48,514 bases of DNA, taken from UBA5209 sp034002865. Lineage in GTDB: Bacteria > Patescibacteriota > Dojkabacteria > SC72. The notes below the pieces were generated by a model. It was not told the origin of the DNA, did no database searches, and was given only the letters and a program-made list of their open reading frames with translations. Where the stretch lies: NCBI GenBank assembly GCA_034002865.1, contig JAVEZR010000005.1, positions 1-48,514 on the forward strand, given 5' to 3'. A program made the translations under genes and the position numbers. Each line of letters begins with the position of its first letter. Position 1 is the stretch's first letter. This document shows positions 32,903 to 41,244 of the stretch, one piece after another.

Positions 32903-33436
32903 TTACCCTAATGATTGATCAAAGATATATTTCACATTTGCTAAAACAACACCCATCTCTTCAGCATTAACATGTCTTTGAATATTTCTAGGAGCACCAT
33001 TCTCTCTCATATGCTGGTCTAGTGTAAGACCGTTTTTTAGGACTGTTCTTTCTAAGGCAGAGTCTCCTTTTAGTATATAGCTTGAGCATATGATATTGAG
33101 TAGAAAGAGTGCTTCTTCTTTATCAGTACTATTAAAAATCCCTTTTAAACTTTTTAATACCCTTATGGTTGTAGTATCGATTGCTTGAGTTGGGTCTCCA
33201 GTTTCAATGTCTTTACTCTTTAGATATTCAGTAAAGCTATTTAAAGAGTTCTCTGTTGTACTACCCATTGGGAATGTTGAAGTTTCTTTCTCAATATTTT
33301 TTAGAACTATTTCAACCATCTGTGGTGGAAATGATTCTGTAGTATCATCTAAGAAATTCTCATAATCAATTCTACCGCTTTCATGTACATAGTAAGTGTC
33401 TCTTAACTCAGAGTCAAAGTTGTCTTTGAGTTCCAT
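32903..33436 (-). CDS. Hypothetical acidic soluble protein
   Basis: 177 aa; I do not recognise it. No signal or membrane segment. The N-terminal third is rich in Asp, Glu, Ser and Thr (YYVHESGRIDYENFLDDTTESF), and the C-terminal part is predicted helical (VLKSLKGIFNSTDKEEALFLLNIIC, HVNAEEMGVVLANVKYIFD). It lies 66 bp after the HAD phosphatase gene on the same strand and ends 4 bp from the convergent ABC-F stop. The consistent length and coding-like composition support a real gene. Confidence 0.6.
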   Translation of the reverse strand: MELKDNFDSELRDTYYVHESGRIDYENFLDDTTESFPPQMVEIVLKNIEKETSTFPMGSTTENSLNSFTEYLKSKDIETGDPTQAIDTTTIRVLKSLKGIFNSTDKEEALFLLNIICSSYILKGDSALERTVLKNGLTLDQHMRENGAPRNIQRHVNAEEMGVVLANVKYIFDQSLG

Positions 33437-33502
33437 ATAAAGAAGGCTTAATTTAACAATGTATTATAACAAGATTGTAGATATTTCTCTATACTAGGGA
33501 AA

Positions 33503-34261
33503 TTATAACTCACAAAGATTCTCAATATTCTCTATCCTTATAATATCCTTATCACTTTTAGATTGTGCATTTGAAGACCATCTGCTATTAGAGATTAACA
33601 GTAACACTCTTACACCTAGCTCTTGAGTAGGTAAAATATCATCTCTAAGGTTATCTCCTACAACTAATGTTGTATTAGGATCAAAGTCAAAACTCTTTAA
33701 TGCATCTCTCCATCCCTGTATATCCTTCTTCTCTTCAATAGGGGTTGAGTGGAAGAGTAACTGTATATCCTTACCGTATTTCCCTTTAAAGCAATCTTGT
33801 ATATATCTTACCTTTCTCTCTGTCCATTCTGGTTGAGAATGAGAGTGTATACCTATTCTAATACCAAGAGTATTAAGCATATCGAGTACACAGAGAGTAC
33901 CCTCTTTAAGCTCAGGGGTTCCCTTATAGAAGAGTTCTACTGTTTTATCTAAATATGAATCAATTTCTATTTGATTTGGAAGATTATCTCCATATATCTT
34001 AGCTATTGCTAATTTCATAAGTTTGTTAAGTAACATTGGATGGCCAACCTCTTTATGTATAGCTACCCCCTCTTTATATATCCTTTCTGCACTCTCTGGA
34101 GAGCTATCATCTAAGAGCTTAGATATATACTGAGCCATTTTCAACATATTACTTTTGTAATACTCTCCTGTTTGAAAAAGTGTATCATCTAGATCAAAGA
34201 TAACGTTTTCTATACTACCTTTTGTAAATATACTATTCTCTTTTACCCCTACTTTATTCAT
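33503..34261 (-). CDS. HAD-superfamily hydrolase (phosphatase-like)
   Basis: 252 aa. Motif I is VIFDLDDTLFQTG (nucleophile Asp in DLDDT), motif II is likely IGIHSHSQ, and motif IV is TLVVGDNLRDDILPTQELG. A helical cap of about 100 residues follows motif I, as in subfamily I enzymes such as phosphoglycolate phosphatase or beta-phosphoglucomutase. The substrate is not identifiable. It is transcribed with the hypothetical gene downstream. Confidence 0.82.
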   Translation of the reverse strand: MNKVGVKENSIFTKGSIENVIFDLDDTLFQTGEYYKSNMLKMAQYISKLLDDSSPESAERIYKEGVAIHKEVGHPMLLNKLMKLAIAKIYGDNLPNQIEIDSYLDKTVELFYKGTPELKEGTLCVLDMLNTLGIRIGIHSHSQPEWTERKVRYIQDCFKGKYGKDIQLLFHSTPIEEKKDIQGWRDALKSFDFDPNTTLVVGDNLRDDILPTQELGVRVLLLISNSRWSSNAQSKSDKDIIRIENIENLCEL

Positions 34262-34358
34262 ATTTCTGTATTCTATATTAATTGCTCTATATATGCAAAA
34301 TGTTGAATACAGTAGCTTTTTAAGGTATATTAAAGAGATAAGTTAAGTAAATATAACT

Positions 34359-35111
34359 ATGCCATTTATATATATCTTACTATTCTTTGCATTAGTAACT
34401 CTCTTTGCGGGAATTAGAATAATACCAGAGGGATTTCATGGATTAGTACTAACATTGGGTAAATACTCTAGAACATTAACACCAGGTCTTAATTTCATAA
34501 TTCCCTACTTTGAAACAGTGCAAAAGGTAGATATAAGGGAGCAGGTTATGGATATACCTAAGCAGGAAGCTATTACACTGGACAATGTGTCATGTATGAT
34601 TGATGGTATTGTAAGATTTAAGGTTGTTAATCCACAGGTAGCAATTTTTAAGGTTCAGAATCATCAGAATCAGATATCTGCTAAATCACAAACTGCACTT
34701 AGAGATATAATTGGGAGTGTATCGTTAGATGAGCTTCTTTCTCAGAGAACTACAATTGCAGAGCAGATTAAGGCTATTGTTGATATGGCTGCAGAGAATT
34801 GGGGTGTGGATATATTAGCTGTTGAGATGCAAAATATTGAAATACCGAGTGACATGAAAAGAGCTATGGCTCAACAGGCAGAGGCAGAGAGAGATAGAAA
34901 AGCAAGAATTATTAAAGCCGAGGGAGAGAAAGAGGCATCTGTTAAGCTATCTGAAGCAGCAGGTATATTAGCAAAGAATAAAGGGGCACTGTCACTTCGA
35001 ACATTACAAACATTAAAGGAGATATCTGCAGATCCTGCTCAAAAGATTATTATGACTATACCTAATGATTTCTTTGAAATCGGTAATATTGTTAAATCTA
35101 TAAAAGGGTAA
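34359..35111 (+). CDS. SPFH/Band 7 (stomatin-like) membrane protein
   Basis: 250 aa. One N-terminal membrane helix (1-18), then a Band 7 domain: RIIPEGFHGLVLTLGKYSRTLTPGLNFIIPYFETV, VDIREQVMDIPKQEAITLDNVSCMIDG, and a C-terminal coiled-coil with AEAERDRKARIIKAEGEKEAS. It is the core stomatin/QmcA size, without the NfeD partner that often accompanies it nearby. It probably oligomerises on the inner membrane and organises membrane proteases or microdomains. Its last 14 bp overlap the convergent DUF2779 gene. Confidence 0.92.
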   Translation: MPFIYILLFFALVTLFAGIRIIPEGFHGLVLTLGKYSRTLTPGLNFIIPYFETVQKVDIREQVMDIPKQEAITLDNVSCMIDGIVRFKVVNPQVAIFKVQNHQNQISAKSQTALRDIIGSVSLDELLSQRTTIAEQIKAIVDMAAENWGVDILAVEMQNIEIPSDMKRAMAQQAEAERDRKARIIKAEGEKEASVKLSEAAGILAKNKGALSLRTLQTLKEISADPAQKIIMTIPNDFFEIGNIVKSIKG

Positions 35112-36471
35112 TTAGATATTTATAGATTTCATACATAGCTAAGGTATCAAGTTCACAGTACTTAAGAAGAGAGTCATAGATATCTTCTCTCTCTTTCATT
35201 TCTACTTTTCCATATACAATCTTTTCCCAATTAACCATAGCCTCTGTACCATTAGAAATATCCATACCTTTATATGTAAGAGTTGGTACTAATACAGGTA
35301 ATACATTCTTAATACTCCAACTACCTTTAAATTTAGGATCTATATACATCTGCTTACTAAATATATCTCCTAAGTCATATATCCTACTGTTAATATCCTC
35401 TATGAATAGTTCATACTCTGGATATATTCTAGCCATCTCTTTGTTACAACCCATTTCAAAGCTTTTATTCCATACCAGTATACTTCCCTCTTCCTTAATA
35501 TCCTTACTTAGATTCTCAAGTATCTCTTTCATAGGGTCACTTGTAGTTGTACAGAGATACTCCCTATGTGTAAGCTCCCCATCTTTGCTTAGTATGTGTA
35601 GTGAGTACTGAAATACTACAAATTGATATACCTTATGTTTACTGTACTGTGGTAGAGCCCAAGAGTATGTTTCGTAATCTAGAAAATATATTGGATATTG
35701 TAAATCTTCTAAATCTTTTGCAACCAACTCTTTATTTATATATACATTTCCACTCTTAGCTACATCTACCTGTTTTCTCTGCTTACCACTTAGCTTAAAG
35801 CTATCAGGTACATCTTTAATATCTAAAATACCATCCTCTTTTAATAGCCTAAGCTTTTTCTCATCTGCCTTAGCAATACTGTAAATAGAGTACTCTGGGA
35901 GATTCGGATGACAGAGATTTATACATGGACACTCTTTCGGTCTATAGCATTCAAGTAATCCTTTAGGGTTATCTAACTTAGTTATGAGTTCTGCCTCCTT
36001 TATTAATCCCTCAACTGTATGTAAATTCTCTTTTACATACTCTGTCATATCTTTAACAATGAAAAGCTCTTTTAAATCTATATCTCCCTCTCTTACATAC
36101 TCTTTGTTAAGGTATATTAGATATATATTATCAATATCTTCTATTTTACTTGCTGTATAGTATTGAAAACATACATCTAACTTATGTTCTTTCTCTATTG
36201 AAGTTGTACTTTTTACTTCGTATATATTATTACCTACTACAATATCAGCCTTAGACAAGAGTTCTTCTGTTTTATACTCTTTCTGATATATTGCATCCTT
36301 ATCTATATACTTTCTTACATACTCTCTTGCTAATGCCTCTACTTCATATCCCTGTTTTATTAGGTGTTTATCATACTCAGTAAGCTCTTCTGAATACTGA
36401 TTATTCTTCTTAGCCCAAAGGTGCAGTGGAGATTTAATATATATTAGGAAATCTGATTTTGTTAACATCAT
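35098..36471 (-). CDS. DUF2779 protein with PD-(D/E)XK nuclease and DnaQ-like exonuclease domains
   Basis: 457 aa. The N-terminal half (about 1-190) looks like a RecB/Cas4-type PD-(D/E)XK nuclease: ADIVVGNNIYEVKSTTS supplies the D...E-x-K set, and a Cys cluster C-x5-C-x-C-x3-C (CYRPKECPCINLC) could hold an Fe-S cluster. The C-terminal half is the DUF2779 domain, with DYETYSWALPQY (D-x-E), WNKSFEMGCNKEMA and YCELDTLAMYEIY, which fits the DEDD motifs of DnaQ-like 3'-5' exonucleases. A DNA or RNA processing role is likely; the substrate is unknown. There are no CRISPR genes or repeats nearby. Confidence 0.8.
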   Translation of the reverse strand: MMLTKSDFLIYIKSPLHLWAKKNNQYSEELTEYDKHLIKQGYEVEALAREYVRKYIDKDAIYQKEYKTEELLSKADIVVGNNIYEVKSTTSIEKEHKLDVCFQYYTASKIEDIDNIYLIYLNKEYVREGDIDLKELFIVKDMTEYVKENLHTVEGLIKEAELITKLDNPKGLLECYRPKECPCINLCHPNLPEYSIYSIAKADEKKLRLLKEDGILDIKDVPDSFKLSGKQRKQVDVAKSGNVYINKELVAKDLEDLQYPIYFLDYETYSWALPQYSKHKVYQFVVFQYSLHILSKDGELTHREYLCTTTSDPMKEILENLSKDIKEEGSILVWNKSFEMGCNKEMARIYPEYELFIEDINSRIYDLGDIFSKQMYIDPKFKGSWSIKNVLPVLVPTLTYKGMDISNGTEAMVNWEKIVYGKVEMKEREDIYDSLLKYCELDTLAMYEIYKYLITLL

Positions 36472-36594
36472 AAATTATATATCCTTCCCATATTATTTAC
36501 TATATTGACATCGAATAATTTAAATGGCAAAGTAATATTATCAAATGCAAGGACCCTCTCTTTGTAATATGGTCGCCTTAAGAGTGGTGAGCAA

Positions 36595-37632
36595 ATGGCG
36601 AAACCGATTGATAATAAATTATTATTATTTTTTGGTATGCAAAGCAAAACAAAGTTCTTTGCAGCGTTTCTTTTAATTTTTTCATTTCTGTTCGGTCTCT
36701 TCTTAGTTTACTCTCCTGGGGAGGTGTTAGGAGCTATTATTAAACCAGAAGAACCTAGACTAGAAGAGGAATGGAGAGATACGTCAGAGTGTGTAGCGAA
36801 GAGGTGTGGTAGTAATGAAGGTACCAAAGAGCAAACCCTTTACAGGGAGGTCTGTGAGGAGAGTTGTGACTTAGTACCTTTTTCTGCTAGTCGCGAAGTT
36901 GTAGATGTAGAGGGCCATTACGTATGCCCTGAGGGATACTCCTTTCCGGAGGAGAATGTAAAGTGTGGTTCAGAGTGTGGAGTTAAATGTTACAAAGAGG
37001 TAACTAAATATGCAGATGAATATTACAATTGGTTCACATACTCTTGGGAGTGCCCAATTAGTAATCATTGGTATAGGAGTAATAACTCTTCAAAGGCGTG
37101 TAGTAAAGCAATTTTAGTTGAAACAGATGCTATATGGGTAGAATCAACTTACAAGACAGAAACTTTTGGACCAATTGATATCCCCTATATCTTAAATTCT
37201 GAGGATGGAGTATGTGAAAAGCCATCTTTTGATAGTTTAGATCTTCCTGAGTGGACAGAGGATGCGTATGCTTCCCTGCCTTGTGGTTCAGATCCTGAAA
37301 TTAATTGTGAGTTACAACCAACGGATGAGAGTAAGATAGTGAATTGTACCGTTGATAAGGTAATAGAATGTCCTGCAGAGGGAGTATGTCCAACTACCTG
37401 TGGTCATCCTAAAATAGAGATTCCTGATGGAAAAGGTGGATGGAAGACATGTCCTGCTACTGCTGCATGTGTAGTTGCAGACACTCCAGAAGTAAAGGGT
37501 ACTACTACAGTAGTCCTAGCTAAGACAGCTGCAGTTGAGAAATCTTCTGTATACCTAATACAATCATTACTAATGCTTGTAACAGGTGCATCATTAATAT
37601 ATGTAGGTAGAGAATACCTAAATAGAGTTTAA
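36595..37632 (+). CDS. Secreted Cys-rich surface protein with an LAKTA sorting-like C-terminus
   Basis: 345 aa. A signal sequence lies around residues 17-46 (FFAAFLLIFSFLFGLFLVYS then GEVLGA). The mature region has about 19 Cys, often in pairs (ECVAKRC, VCEESC, KCGSECGVKC), suggesting disulfide-bonded modules. The end has the layout of a cell-wall sorting signal: LAKTA (308-312), a membrane helix (about 319-336) and a short basic-ended tail (REYLNRV). The next gene is a sortase-like protein overlapping it by one base (TAATG), so the pair looks like a substrate with its dedicated sortase. Function beyond display is unknown. ATG at 36637 is an alternative start. Confidence 0.75.
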   Translation: MAKPIDNKLLLFFGMQSKTKFFAAFLLIFSFLFGLFLVYSPGEVLGAIIKPEEPRLEEEWRDTSECVAKRCGSNEGTKEQTLYREVCEESCDLVPFSASREVVDVEGHYVCPEGYSFPEENVKCGSECGVKCYKEVTKYADEYYNWFTYSWECPISNHWYRSNNSSKACSKAILVETDAIWVESTYKTETFGPIDIPYILNSEDGVCEKPSFDSLDLPEWTEDAYASLPCGSDPEINCELQPTDESKIVNCTVDKVIECPAEGVCPTTCGHPKIEIPDGKGGWKTCPATAACVVADTPEVKGTTTVVLAKTAAVEKSSVYLIQSLLMLVTGASLIYVGREYLNRV

Positions 37633-38321
37633 TGAAGTTTAAATTATTAAATATATTGATAGCGGTACTACTAATATGTACCGCTATCTACACATTTTCT
37701 GTGTTTCTTCCTAATACAAAGGAAGAAGTTGTTAATACAGAAATATATGCAGTAGCTAATACCCCTATACAGGAAGAAAAGTATATTAATCCACTAGGAA
37801 ATCTACTCTCTTTTGTAGAGGGTAATACCTCTTTAATATCTTTTAAGCTATTAAACAGAGAGTTACCTACTAGATGGAAAGGAAAAGAAATCTATTTCAA
37901 ATACACATACTTAGGAGAGTATACAGAAAGTACTGTAGAAGAATTAGATACACTCCTTGATGGAGATTATAAATGGCAAAGACAGTTAGATGAGAATAAA
38001 AATATTGTACTTGGAGGACCAATATTTATTAAAGATGATATATATCAATTACATACACACAATGGATTATCTTTAGCAAACAAACACTATCTATTCGGTG
38101 ATCTTTTACACCTACTCTTCACTAAAGGTGAGTTAGAAGGAACACAAATACAGATAGGGGATGTTGTATTAGAAGCTATATGGAGTAAAGATACTAGAAT
38201 ATTACAAGACAGTAGTACACCTCCTGATGCTCAGTTAGTCATATCTACATGTTTAGAAAGGAATGGAGATAGGAGATTGATATCTGGTTGGATTGTTACT
38301 CCCTCTGTAGAGTCACAGTAG
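37632..38321 (+). CDS. Divergent sortase-family transpeptidase
   Basis: 229 aa. One N-terminal membrane helix (about 5-27) then a sortase-like region: YQLHTHNGLSLANKHYLFGD, GDVVLEAIW and LVISTCLERNGDRR. The His141 or His143, Cys207 (in the S-T-C motif equivalent to TLxTC) and Arg214/215 provide the expected catalytic triad in the right order and spacing. Similarity to named classes is low; class E enzymes are the best guess because the neighbour bears LAxT-like LAKTA. The ATG shares one base with the upstream stop, so translation is coupled. It would join the neighbour to a surface amine. Confidence 0.72.
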   Translation: MKFKLLNILIAVLLICTAIYTFSVFLPNTKEEVVNTEIYAVANTPIQEEKYINPLGNLLSFVEGNTSLISFKLLNRELPTRWKGKEIYFKYTYLGEYTESTVEELDTLLDGDYKWQRQLDENKNIVLGGPIFIKDDIYQLHTHNGLSLANKHYLFGDLLHLLFTKGELEGTQIQIGDVVLEAIWSKDTRILQDSSTPPDAQLVISTCLERNGDRRLISGWIVTPSVESQ

Positions 38322-38341
38322 CCCCTGCTCTAGCATTAAAT

Positions 38342-38364
38342 GTATAAAAGGAGTTCATACTCCT
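38342..38364. terminator. Hairpin terminator between the sortase and MFS genes
   Basis: AGGAGT-TCAT-ACTCCT (38349-38364) is a 6-bp stem with 4-nt loop. On the minus strand it is followed by TTTATAC, giving a terminator for the MFS transcript. On the plus strand the tail (GTATTG) is poor. It sits in the convergent gap 38322-38427. Confidence 0.4.
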
Positions 38365-38427
38365 GTATTGCATATATACCTATTATATGGAGTGTACACG
38401 TTTCTACAGAGTACTCCAGTTACTTAC

Positions 38428-39057
38428 CTAGGAGAGCTTTTTTACTTTACTATTCCTCTCTTCATATTTATAAAGAAGAATAGACCAAATACCACCAAGC
38501 ATCATAACTATTCCTGAAATTCTCATTACATTATCAAAATATACATCTCCCATATTTGCAATATATCCACCTAACATACACACAAAGGCAGTAGATACAC
38601 TCATAATGACCTCATATATACTGTACTGTCTACCCTCTCTACCGCTATCTATATTAAGAGCAAAAAGCTTTCTCCAATTAGTAACGTTCATAGAGGCTCC
38701 TAAACCGAAGAGAAATTGTAAGAAGAAATACTGATACTGATTAACAATATGAGGATAGAAGAGGAATGGAAAACCCATTAGTAAAACCCCAGAGAAAAGA
38801 AAAAGTATTTCATCCCTATCATTCTTTAATTTATCTGTAAGAATACCTATAGGGATTTGAAGCAGTGCTCTTGTGAAGAAATATATAGAGGTTCCTACCC
38901 CTATAAATTGAACAACATCTTGTCCTAATTTTGTAGAAAGATACAGTCCTGTGAGTAAGGAGATAATGGTGTATGGTCCCCATGTAAATACATCTGAAAG
39001 GCTTAGATATATAACTACCTTATTTATTTTTGATATCCTTTGTAAAAATTTCTTCAT
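38428..39057 (-). CDS. Half-size MFS transporter-like protein (6 helices)
   Basis: 209 aa with about six membrane helices, half the 12-helix MFS plan. The loop between helices 2 and 3 has GILTDKLKNDRDE, a version of MFS motif A (GxLaDrxGRR). This marks the protein as the N-terminal half of an MFS transporter. It ends cleanly with a charged tail and a stop, and the downstream 107 bp contain no second half, so it is either a dimerising half-transporter or a truncated remnant. The substrate is unknown. Confidence 0.75.
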   Translation of the reverse strand: MKKFLQRISKINKVVIYLSLSDVFTWGPYTIISLLTGLYLSTKLGQDVVQFIGVGTSIYFFTRALLQIPIGILTDKLKNDRDEILFLFSGVLLMGFPFLFYPHIVNQYQYFFLQFLFGLGASMNVTNWRKLFALNIDSGREGRQYSIYEVIMSVSTAFVCMLGGYIANMGDVYFDNVMRISGIVMMLGGIWSILLYKYEERNSKVKKLS

Positions 39058-39062
39058 ACTCT

Positions 39063-39185
39063 CTATTTAAGTAAATCTCCAATTGAATGGTTTCTTAAGA
39101 TAGATAATGAAGCTCTCTGTTGTATCATTGGCAGTAGAAAGAAACTTATTGTTTCTAATGTATACCAATATGAGTAGAAACTCAA
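39063..39185 (-). CDS. Possible 40-aa membrane peptide between the hypothetical and MFS genes
   Basis: A frame starting TTG 1 nt after the upstream stop codon encodes a hydrophobic, aromatic stretch (FYSYWYTLETISFFLLPMI) and a polar end, with its stop 5 bp before the MFS start. It fills most of the 129-bp gap. The TTG start and lack of a clear ribosome site make it uncertain. It could be the tail of a decayed MFS copy or a leader peptide. Confidence 0.25.
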   Translation of the reverse strand: MSFYSYWYTLETISFFLLPMIQQRASLSILRNHSIGDLLK

Positions 39186-39186
39186 A

Positions 39187-39729
39187 TTACTTACTCCACC
39201 AATCTTTAATATTAGTAACTTCAGGATTCGCTATTGTAATTTTCATTATAGAATTGTCATCTATACGATAGAGCAAATCACTATCTTTCGCATACTTGAG
39301 GAGTTCTTTTGTGTACATCTCGAAATAGAGATTTGTATCAAGATGTCTAGTATAGAGGGACCTTACACCTGGCTCTGTTGTAGATCCATATACTACTATT
39401 TGTGAAACTTGGTATGAATCAAAGAACGGATCTATATTATACTGTACCTCTCCACCTTCGAATATTATTCGAAATTCTTTAAACTTGATTTTTATATCTA
39501 CCAATTCGTTTCCAAGAGCTTTAACATAGTTATTAATCTCTGGAAAATCTTCAGGTAATTCGGTTAAAGGATCAATAAAGAGAGTATCTTCAATCTCTTC
39601 AGGCTCTACAGCACCTTGTAGTAGACCTTGGTAAAAAAGATGTCTTTCTTTAGGATCAATCTTTCCAGATTCTACTTTATTTTGCACTGAGTTTCCAAAA
39701 AGAGATTCTTGTATCAATTCTTTCTCCAT
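39187..39729 (-). CDS. Hypothetical soluble protein
   Basis: 180 aa; not recognised. No membrane segment. The first 60 residues are acidic and polar (KELIQESLFGNSVQNKV, VEPEEIEDTLFIDPLTELPED). The rest alternates in a way consistent with alpha/beta structure (DIKIKFKEFRIIFEGGEVQYNI, QIVVYGSTTEPGVRSLYTRHLDTNLYFEM). It is a single gene between mnmA and the MFS gene on the same strand. Coding composition supports it as real. Confidence 0.6.
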   Translation of the reverse strand: MEKELIQESLFGNSVQNKVESGKIDPKERHLFYQGLLQGAVEPEEIEDTLFIDPLTELPEDFPEINNYVKALGNELVDIKIKFKEFRIIFEGGEVQYNIDPFFDSYQVSQIVVYGSTTEPGVRSLYTRHLDTNLYFEMYTKELLKYAKDSDLLYRIDDNSIMKITIANPEVTNIKDWWSK

Positions 39730-39802
39730 TAATTAAGAGATGTAAATTTAATTAGGACTTATAGTATCTCTATATATACATAAGATGGAGGGAGAATGTC
39801 AA

Positions 39803-40873
39803 CTACTTTGTGATTATACCCCCACCTACTACATACTCATTACTGTAAAAGACAACTGATTGCCCAGGTGTAACTGCTCTCTGCTTACTATCAAGAATAA
39901 CTCTAACACGGCCATCTTCTAAGGGTACTATAGTTGCATCTTGTTCCGTAGCCTTATACCTTATCTTTGCTTTTACTCTCATTTCTTCCTCTAGTTTATC
40001 AATAGATATCCAGTTAAGATCGTATACGGAAAATCCATCACTTAATAGCTCTTCATTTTCTCCTACTATTACTTTATTACTCTCTACATCTATATCTAAA
40101 ACAAACATAGGCTTACCTACTGCTATACTTAGCCCTCTTCTTTGTCCTATTGTGTACTTTGTAATACCCTCATGCTTACCTAATACATTACCATCTATAT
40201 CTACAAAGTTTCCTTCCTGTATATCTTTACCAGTATATTCTTTGATAAATCTATGATGATCGTTATCTTCCACAAAACATATTTCTTGACTATCTGGTTT
40301 AGATGCTACAGAGAAGTTTAATTTCTTTGCTATCTCCCTTATTTCTGTTTTCTTGTACTTACCTAACGGTAATAGAGTCTTAGAGAGTTGATCCTGTGTA
40401 AGGTTATACAGTACATAGCTTTGATCTTTTGTATCGTCAACTGCTTTTTTAAGTAAATATCTACTATCTTCCTTCTCTATTATTGCGTAATGACCAGTAG
40501 CTACATAATCTATGTCCATACTCTTTGCTTTATCAAGTAATGATCCAAACTTTATATATCTATTACACGCTATACATGGGTTTGGGGTTCTTCCTGATTC
40601 ATACTCTTTTATAAAGTAATCAATAACGTATTTACGGAATTCTTCTTTCATATTAAATACGTAAAAGGGAATATCTAATCTGTTTGCTACTCTTCTAGCA
40701 TCTTCAACAGATGAAAGGGAGCAACAGCCATCATCATGTGAAGTTTGATCCCATACCTGCATTGTTACTCCTACTACATCATATCCTTGTTCTTTTAATA
40801 GGTAAGCAGCTACAGAGCTATCTACTCCTCCACTCATTCCAAGCATTACTTTTTTCTTACTTCTTTGACTCAT
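39803..40873 (-). CDS. mnmA: tRNA-specific 2-thiouridylase MnmA
   Basis: Puts sulfur on U34 of tRNA-Lys, Glu and Gln. From the ATG at 40873 it has 356 aa: PP-loop MSGGVDSSVAAYLL, first catalytic Cys in NPCIACNRYIKFG, second in SQEICFVED, and a C-terminal beta-barrel with IGQRRGLSIAVG. An upstream TTG at 40894 is possible. It overlaps iscU by 17 bp. With nifS and iscU it forms one sulfur-transfer operon; no TusABCDE is present, so sulfur probably passes directly from the desulfurase. Confidence 0.95.
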   Translation of the reverse strand: MSQRSKKKVMLGMSGGVDSSVAAYLLKEQGYDVVGVTMQVWDQTSHDDGCCSLSSVEDARRVANRLDIPFYVFNMKEEFRKYVIDYFIKEYESGRTPNPCIACNRYIKFGSLLDKAKSMDIDYVATGHYAIIEKEDSRYLLKKAVDDTKDQSYVLYNLTQDQLSKTLLPLGKYKKTEIREIAKKLNFSVASKPDSQEICFVEDNDHHRFIKEYTGKDIQEGNFVDIDGNVLGKHEGITKYTIGQRRGLSIAVGKPMFVLDIDVESNKVIVGENEELLSDGFSVYDLNWISIDKLEEEMRVKAKIRYKATEQDATIVPLEDGRVRVILDSKQRAVTPGQSVVFYSNEYVVGGGIITK

Positions 40874-41240
40874 TCTTCTCTTTATAGTTATCAATAGCTG
40901 CTTTAACAGCAGATTCTGCTAAATTAGAGCAGTGCATCTTTACTGGAGGTAATCCATCTAGTGCTTCTGCCACATGTTTATTAGATATCTCTAATGCTTC
41001 TTCCACTGTTTTACCCTTTATTAACTCCGTGATCATACTACTTGTAGCTACTGCAGCTCCACAGCCAAATGTTTGAAACTTAACATCTACAATTATGTTC
41101 TCTTTAATAGTCATATACATTTTCATAATGTCACCACATCTAGCGTTTCCTACCTCTCCGATAGCGTTTGCGTCTTCAATTACTCCTACGTTTCGTGGAT
41201 TAAAGAAGTGTTCCATTACCTTTTCACTATATCCTTCCAT
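40857..41240 (-). CDS. iscU: NifU/IscU-like Fe-S cluster scaffold
   Basis: 127-aa scaffold on which Fe-S clusters are built. The three ligand Cys lie in ARCGDIMKM, QTFGCGAAVA and KMHCSNLAE, and the start YSEKVMEHFFNPRNVG is typical. Length is normal for a single-domain IscU. It follows nifS by 4 bp and overlaps mnmA, so the three form an operon. Confidence 0.95.
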   Translation of the reverse strand: MEGYSEKVMEHFFNPRNVGVIEDANAIGEVGNARCGDIMKMYMTIKENIIVDVKFQTFGCGAAVATSSMITELIKGKTVEEALEISNKHVAEALDGLPPVKMHCSNLAESAVKAAIDNYKEKNESKK

Positions 41241-41244
41241 GTTA

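Noticed and set aside
38388..38418. TGGAGT...ACTCCA second hairpin near the MFS stop
   Set aside because: Six-bp stem with a 19-nt loop and no T-run; likely chance.
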